This document shows, piece by piece, positions 57,338 through 64,000 of a stretch of 64,000 nt of DNA. The position numbers and the translations under genes are program-made. Location of the stretch: assembly GCF_009730915.1 (NCBI RefSeq), contig NC_052486.1, positions 22,411,589 to 22,475,588 of the forward strand, read 5' to 3'. Position 1 is the first letter of the stretch; each line of letters opens with the position of its first letter. Source of the stretch: Dioscorea cayenensis subsp. rotundata (Eukaryota; Streptophyta; Magnoliopsida; Dioscoreales; Dioscoreaceae). A model generated the notes under the pieces. That model had not been told where the DNA came from. It searched no databases and worked only from the letters and a program-made list of their open reading frames with translations.

Positions 57338-58356
57338 ATGGAGCAATCCTTCATCATGATCAAGCCCGATGGCGTCCAGCGCGGCCTGGTACACGAATAT
57401 CTCTCTGAAATTTCAGTTTGCCCTAATTTTCTCCATGTTTGTGCACATCTTGTGACTGAATTTCGATTTATAAATTATGTTTTTGGTTAGGTTGGTGAGA
57501 TAATCAGTCGATTTGAGAAGAAAGGTTTCTATCTCAAAGGTGAGACCGAACCTTGTGCTTTTTCTGTAATTTCTTGGTCGATTTGATGATGAAAGTTGGA
57601 ATTTTTTTTGGGTATTTTTGATGGTTTGATGGTTTAGGGATGAAGCTTTTGACTGTGGAGAAATCGTTTGCGGAGAAGCACTATGCGGACCTCTCCGCAA
57701 AGCCCTTCTTTCCAGGGCTGGTGGAGTACATCGTTTCGGGACCAGTGGTCGCTATGGTGTGGGAGGGGAAGAACGTTGTTGTGACTGGCCGGAAGATCAT
57801 CGGCGCTACCAACCCATCTGATTCCGCCCCTGGTACCATCCGTGGTGATTTGGCCATCGAAGTTGGCAGGTGAGATTTTAACCATCTTTGTGTTTTTGCT
57901 CATGTTCTTGCTTTTATTATTTTTGAATTTCAGTTGATTTGGTTCCGTTTTGTACATTATGAGAGAAGATGAGAAAACAATGTTTGGATGAAAGATTAGA
58001 TATTGCTAAAATTTTAGTTCCCTTCATTGAAATGGTCCATTTTTCCCATTTACACATGTTTTACTGAAGAAATTAAGAAAGAAAGTGCATTGTAAGAGGA
58101 TTGATTGATGCTAAATCTACTTCAAAAATGTGTGTGTGACTGTGTGTGTGGAAGAGAAGGGATTTGTAAAATTTTAACTCTATTCATTCAAAAAGATTTT
58201 TCTTTGTTTTTCCATATTTTTCTCAAGTCAAATATAGTCAGATTACTTTGATACTAAAATAAATGAGTTTGATGCTAAATTTACATGTTTAGTGAAGAAA
58301 TTAAAAAAGAAAGTGCACTGTAAGAAGATTAATCGATGCTTAATTTACTACTTAAA

Positions 58357-58388
<32 letters not shown>

Positions 58389-59026
58389 GAAGAAAAAGGT
58401 ATTTGAAAAGTTTTTTTCTATTCATTCAATTGATCTTTTTCTTTCTTAGTTCATATTATTGTCAAGCCAAATATATTCAGATTACGTTCATACTAAAATA
58501 AATAAGTTTGGATTGTTTGTTATGTTAGTGTTGTACATGTTTGATAGTCGATAAATGACTCAGTTGTAGAACCAAAGTTTTTTTTTTTAATTTCCTTTTT
58601 GATTACTATGTTAGCCTTAGATTGAGCATTTTAAGTTTGGCCTGAAACAAGGTGTGTTAATTGGAAATAGCTGCTTTTTTTTGTAATTTAATTTTAAAAA
58701 AGTTCTAATGAAGTTAGCATCACTATTGCCCGTGTACCCTTAAATATACTTGATTATGAAAACACACATTATTTTCTATGGCTTGTTGCCCATTTTGGAC
58801 ACCTTTATACATCTGAGACATGTTTCTTCTGTGACTTAGCTGCTCTTAATAATGTTTAGTGAGTGGTTTATTTGCATAATACCTTATATTTTTTTATATT
58901 ATATGATGTAGGAATGTCATTCATGGAAGTGACTCCATTGAGAGTGCACGCAAAGAAATCGCCTTGTGGTTTCCAGAGGGCATTGCAGCATGGCACAGCA
59001 GCCAACACCCCTGGATTTATGAGTAA
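57338..59026 (+). CDS. NDPK1: Nucleoside diphosphate kinase 1 (cytosolic)
   Basis: Exons 57,338-57,388; 57,491-57,539; 57,638-57,869; 58,912-59,026, all GT-AG. They total 447 nt including stop, 148 residues, the standard length of plant type I NDPK. The enzyme moves the terminal phosphate of ATP to other nucleoside diphosphates through a phosphohistidine. The catalytic His is H115 in RNVIHGSDS, the Kpn-loop region [13 protein letters not shown] spans 92-104, and the C-terminus HPWIYE is typical. The protein starts [12 protein letters not shown] with no transit peptide, which argues for a cytosolic isoform. A TATA box lies 73 bp upstream, and an AATAAA signal at about 59,269 could direct polyadenylation. 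Intron 3 (1.04 kb) holds a TG dinucleotide tract at 58,359-58,387 and an imperfect direct duplication around 58,080 and 58,310. Confidence 0.97.
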
Positions 59027-59701
59027 AGCTTGCATGCAGCTTTAGCTTACCAGGCTACCAGTTCCGAGTCTTGATTTTTATATGCTTGATTTTCCATTAA
59101 TGGAACTTAAATTCTGTCGCTCTTGGCTATGTTACCATCAGTACTTATGGTCCTAATGTGATGCTTATGTGTATGGACGGTTGTTGAGTGGTATATTTAA
59201 TCGGTCTCCAGCAGTAGACTTGGGTTATTTTTTTCCAGTAAATTAAGATGTCTGCTTTTCCGTTTTTAAATAAAATTCAGAGGCCTTGTCTGGTTGTATT
59301 ATTGTTATTATTATTATTATTGTTGCAAGCCAGGCTCTCTAATTATGATTATTGCAAGCAAAGTAAGAATAGATTGAGTCATACATTGGTTGTTTTGAAA
59401 TAAGAGATTTGTTAAACAATTTGCCAGAAAATATTCTCTCATTTGGTTCATTTCAACCGTTGAAAGTACTAATTTTGCAATTCTGGTTGCCATACAATGT
59501 GTGGATGGCTTACATTTCCAGCCAGAAAGAAAGCTAGCAGTGAATCCGCCTGCTAATGAAAATTTTACCCATTCCTGTTCAGAAATAAAGATCACAAACA
59601 ACAACAATGACAGTAGGAAAATAACATGGAATATAGGAAAAGTGGGAAAGGCGAAAAAAAAGGGTTGTTAGATGAGATCCAAAGCCATAGGTACTATGTT
59701 T
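59027..59701 (+). other. NDPK1 3' region and convergent end with the ELMO gene
   Basis: The 3' untranslated region of NDPK1 runs from 59,027, with AATAAA at about 59,269-59,274. A TTA trinucleotide tract follows at 59,297-59,322. The ELMO gene ends at 59,702 on the opposite strand, so the two genes are tail to tail. Confidence 0.6.
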
Positions 59702-62700
59702 TTATCGAGAGAGAAGCTTGTAAGAAGGCATGTCTTCCAGACATTGAATATCCTCGAGCAGCAGCTCTCGTTCCAACTGGCGCCGTGTGGCTTTCATGAC
59801 TGCCTGAATTGTCGAAACAGTGAATGGAAACACTTGTTAGAATCCAAAATGGGGATATGTGAATCAGATTTTGGTAATAATCACAGCAACATACATTGAA
59901 GTCCATGTAGGATGCGTGCATGGCCAACCACTGCTGATCCATCAACTTAAACGTAATGCAGTAAAGAAGATCAAAGGCCCGATCATTTTCTGTGCATAGT
60001 TTTTAAGACATAGACTTAGATAAGAACTATACGTATACTTGGTGATCAGCAATGCCATACAATTACTTTAAAGTAAACAAAAAAGAAAAAAGAAGTTAGT
60101 CAACCTGATCAACATGAGGGTGAGTTATGACTATATACCGAGAAAAGGGCTAGAAGAACAAGAACAACAAAGAAAAGAGCAGTACGACCTTGGTAGCATA
60201 GTTCACGACAACTTCATTTACGGCAATGAGAAGCAATACCAGTACTTTAGAAAACATTCAGCTATGCGCACCTAATATCAAATGGCAAAAGGCTCATGCA
60301 ATTTTTTTTCCCCAGGAAATAATTAGCTAGAAACTTTGCCCTTGTCCCTCATAAACTCATAAAACTAAATATCTCATGTTTTGAATAAATTCTTTCACTT
60401 TCTAGAGCTTTGACAAAATCCACCTTCCACAATATTGCTTACAAAGGCTAGTTAAATATCTCAAAGTTCTAAAAAAATTCCTTTACTTTCAGAAACCACA
60501 ATAAAATTCAACTTCTTCCACCACTTTGGCTAACAAAGGTTAGTCAAATATCTCACGTTTTGAATAAGAACCTCCAGTTTCAAAACCCTAGACAAAATTC
60601 GCCTTCTTTCATGATGTTGTTGCTTAACATAGGCTAGTAAATATGCAATCAAATGATGAGCCATGAAACATAAGATAATAAATCACTAATGCATTGCCTT
60701 GAAATTCAAATATGAAATTGGTTGATACTACCATTTGCTTCAAGAAACAGGTCAATTTGTTTCATGCCATCTATATACTAAAACCAAAATGAAATCAGTA
60801 CACCCTAAATACTATAATAATATATAAACTGATATCAAATAGTTTTTTTACCATTATCATCATCACATCCTTTGCAATCATAACGGCCTCTGAATTAAGA
60901 CTAATCAATAAAGACACATACCTGAGAGTAGCTTTAAGAAAATTGCCCCCATCAAGGTCCTTGGTTTAACTGCAATCAACATGTTATTTTATGTTCAGTA
61001 GAACCTGAAGTGACTGATGAAGTTATATTATATTTTAGGAAAAGTTGGAGTTCAACCACACCCCACTGGCCATTCCCCAAGAGAACAATTAGAAGAGACC
61101 TTAAATGGTCAATAGATAGCACTAACCAGCTTGAAGATCAAGCATCTGTATAAGCATGAAAGTGATGTTCACACCAGCAACCGCAAATGGATACTCCCAC
61201 ATAGCTCGGTCACCCTCCTCCTTACGAAGAAGATCTTGAAATGATTTCTGCACAATAATGAGTTAACATGAGAAGATGGACAGTATGTGCCCCATGAAAT
61301 AACAAGTTGGATTCATTTCATGAAAAAATGCTTATTTTACCAGTTACATAGCCACAAATTTAGGAACTCTTGGGGGACGACCAAGTCCTCAAGAAGCAAC
61401 TATGCTTACAAAGGCCTTTAGAGTTGCTTAAGTAATGGATCAAAACCATATCTGCCAGATTTTCTTACACAAGTCATATTTAAGTTTTTTCATCCTTATC
61501 CACCACTATGCATTTTCTGAATGGAGGAATGCAATTAATGGCACATTTGGACTGAGGGATATTGAAGGCCAAAAAAGAGTGGGTGAGGGAGAGAACTGTT
61601 TATTGTGTTTGGTTGGAAGAAGAGAACAAGCTATATAGGTAAATGAAGGGAGCACTTTCTAAAAATTTTCTTTTGTTTCCCTTCCACAAATTTCGTGTCC
61701 CATTAATCAATAATGCCACAATCATATATTCAATTCAGAAAAGTATATATGAACGTCAATAAAGTATTACTCAGAAGGAACGAGCCAAGACTTACAGGAA
61801 AGGTCTTAGCAAAGAACAATAGATTCTCCAATGAAATAAAGCCACCACCCCTAGACAGAAAGACAGAAAAAAAACCTTTTAAGAGAATAACAAACATAGC
61901 AAAAAAGAAAAAGAAAAACTTTGCTTTCAAGGCACAGAAACACTGTTAAAAACAGAAAAATTACCTGAAATCTGTAGATGGATCCTTTCCTTGCCAACCC
62001 ATTTCCTTCCATTGTTCAGATATCAAGCCACGAAGCTCAACTCCTGGAAAAGCAGCATGCCACAGGGCCCTTAAAGCTTCCTGCAATATTCCAGTGGTTA
62101 ATGGTAGAAAAAAATGACGATCACAGAAAACACCTGCCGTTTACATTTCTAGGTCAAGGATTCCACATATGCAATAGAAAGACAACATCTAACTAACTTA
62201 CATATAGCAACACAACTTGATGCTTGTAAGGATTCATTAGATTCATAGAAAAAATCTGAAAACTTATATTAGATTAGCATGCTCTACCTAGGATCTGCAG
62301 GTAAGAGAGTGACTGTATCTTTCATGTACTTATTAAAGATTTCAGAATTTCATCATGCCCACCACCAGATTTTACATTTGAAGGATCAACCTTCGTAGGT
62401 TAAACAAATTAAATCGTATACGACCTCCTCCTGATCCCATTACCTAAGCCGTGAGGAAGAAAACCACAGGAGCATAGTTAAGAAGTTCATGGATCATGGA
62501 TGGCAACATTTCATGAAGATCAAAGCAATATTAGTTTCTACTATACAACATGTATACAAAGACAATTAAGCACAGGAATTGGCCACCTAAGTCTTAAAAC
62601 TGAAGATTGAGTAATAATGAGTAAAAGTTCTACCACAAGAAAAGTTTAGGTATGATTCACAACCAGATTAGCACCATTATAAAGCAAATCAGATAATCAA

Positions 62701-63281
62701 AGCAGCGGAGAATTTTCAGGAATAATCCAGAATTCGGATTAAATACCTGGTGTTCAACCTTGGAACTATCATAAGAAACTTCAATGCGATTTTGTAGCTT
62801 TTGCAAGCATTCTTCCTGAAGCAGAAATAAATAAATAAATAATCAAATAAATGTTTACTCAGAGAATAATAATTCTGTGATTGATGGTAGCCTGGTCACA
62901 TCTTTTTACTGACAGGCTAAGGTGAAGCTGTCCTTTTCAACAATTGCAAGTCAATTTCCAAGTGCTAACAAGTACTAACATTCAAAACAAATGAATGACG
63001 ACACTTACCATATGAAATGTAGGTAAAAAATAGAAGAGAAAAACGACAGCACATTTGGAACGTGATGTACACTGAAAATGATGTAAACTTATCTCTGATA
63101 TTTCTTATTTAATCAGATAGATACAACATGCTCGAGTAAAAAGAATACCCCAGCTTGCAGTGCATTATTACCTGAGACGGAGTCAGGTCAAATGATAAAC
63201 GAGCATCACTATCCCTTCTCTGAGCACAAACACAAGAAAGCCCTCGCCCAATCCAGGCTGATGACCCATGAACAACCTCAG
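59702..63281 (-). CDS. ELMO/CED-12 domain-containing protein, 5' end outside the window
   Basis: Eight exons are visible: 63,172-63,281; 62,747-62,815; 61,965-62,080; 61,796-61,850; 61,127-61,247; 60,922-60,969; 59,895-59,989; 59,702-59,803, giving about 238 residues in one frame. The sequence runs AEVVHGSSAWIGRGLSCVCA, EECLQKLQNRIEVSYDSS, EALRALWHAAFPG and WKEMGWQGKDPSTDFRGGGF, then KSFQDLLRKEEGDRAMWEYP and LMDQQWLAMHASYMDFN, ending at PSYKLLSR. The WxxxGWQxxDPxTDFRG block is the ELMOD motif; its arginine is the proposed GAP arginine for Arf-family GTPases in animal ELMODs. The biochemical role in plants is not well settled. The first visible exon begins at a CTGCAG acceptor, so at least one upstream exon with the start codon lies beyond 63,300 or outside the window. 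Confidence 0.92.
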
Positions 63282-64000
63282 CTGCAGCAAGAGAGGACAA
63301 AATACAATCCACTGTAAGTTTTCAGGTATTTGAGTCTTCATATACCAAAACTTAACATTACTAAACTTGAAAGAAAAAGGGAACAAAAGTAAGATCTACC
63401 GTCATGACTTTAGTGATGCCACAAGATATTACTGAAAATTAATTTTTTAGCGAGTAGGATAAATCAATTTATCAAAATAAGTTGAAAAAAATCCGCCCTG
63501 TAAAAGAAATTTTACAAGAAATTGACTCTCCGATCTGTGCATGCAAACAGTAAATTAGATTCATAAATTCCATGGTGAGGTCCTTAATATACTATTTCCA
63601 TACTTTACACAACAATCCGGCAATCAAAAACACTAATTTCGTTCTGTTTTCGTAAGTATGTCTCTCTTACAATACTTGGACTTCAATGTATGAAAAAGAA
63701 CCAAATTAAAAATGAAATGAAATATAATATAGCAATAAAAAGTAAAAAACAATCACGAAAGGAAATCTGTTGTATTTTTATCAAAAAAAAAAGGACCTGT
63801 TTGATGAAGTGCAAACTAGATTAATGGTAGAGAAATGGCTCTATACTGCTAATTAATTACTCAAAACGCAAAGGCTATTCGCTCAAATTTTTAAAAAGAA
63901 AAAACACAAGTTTTTCCATAGATAATTTACACACAAAAAAAGACAAACAAAAACAAAAACGAAAAAGACCAATTGACTTTTTTCAACTATTTATATATAA
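63282..64000 (-). other. Intronic or upstream sequence of the ELMO gene
   Basis: AT-rich, with no further exon that I can support. It is most likely the intron preceding the first visible ELMO exon. Confidence 0.5.

Noticed and set aside
1..64000. CRISPR arrays, operons, rRNA genes, intact tRNA genes
   Set aside because: None seen. The only tRNA-like signals are the A/B boxes of SINE-like copies, without a cloverleaf; the regular repeats are minisatellites or transposon units, not spacer-repeat arrays.

Overview
This is nuclear DNA from a flowering plant. Genes carry many GT-AG introns (a few GC-AG), intergenic DNA is AT-rich and full of microsatellites, and decayed transposons (LINE, SINE, hAT, foldback, probable LTR and MITE relics) fill the gaps. 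The protein families (SUVH methyltransferase, U/P-type cyclin, class IV GATA factor, ALG12, NDPK1, ELMO protein) are typical angiosperm housekeeping and regulatory genes. A non-grass monocot such as a yam would fit, but I cannot fix the species.

Layout. 1-3,700: accessory DNA with a hAT-like fragment and two GC-richer patches that look like 5' ends of unidentified minus-strand transcripts. 3,800-4,723: broken AAA-ATPase gene (+), tail to tail with an intronless SUVH histone methyltransferase (-, 4,952-7,447) whose N-terminal region contains a tandem duplication of about 74 residues. 8,700-17,800: transposon graveyard (RTE-type LINE relic split by a nested hAT-like element, a TIR element carrying a 58-bp minisatellite, a probable solo LTR). 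17,831-19,582: two-exon U-type cyclin (-). 23,520-28,157: eight-exon GATA26/27-type factor (-) with two apparent frameshifts. 28,650-36,900: AT-rich spacer with SINE-like copies, an L1-type LINE tail and a MITE. 36,992-54,787: a 20-exon, 17.8-kb ALG12 mannosyltransferase gene (-), reconstructed here in one continuous reading frame of 506 codons; its introns contain a 2.1-kb near-perfect palindrome, a 1.5-kb foldback element and a hAT-like element. 55,100-56,100: SINE-like copy and an array of TGGGCT motifs. 57,338-59,026: four-exon cytosolic NDPK1 (+). 59,702-63,281: eight exons of an ELMO-domain gene (-) whose 5' end lies beyond the window.

The genes are unrelated in function and form no operon-like group: chromatin methylation, cell cycle, transcription, ER N-glycan assembly, nucleotide balance and small-GTPase control. 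I found no clearly new biochemical system. The most unusual structures are the two large inverted repeats inside ALG12 introns, whose pre-mRNA should be able to fold into long double-stranded RNA, the duplicated SUVH N-terminal region, and the doubly frameshifted GATA gene.
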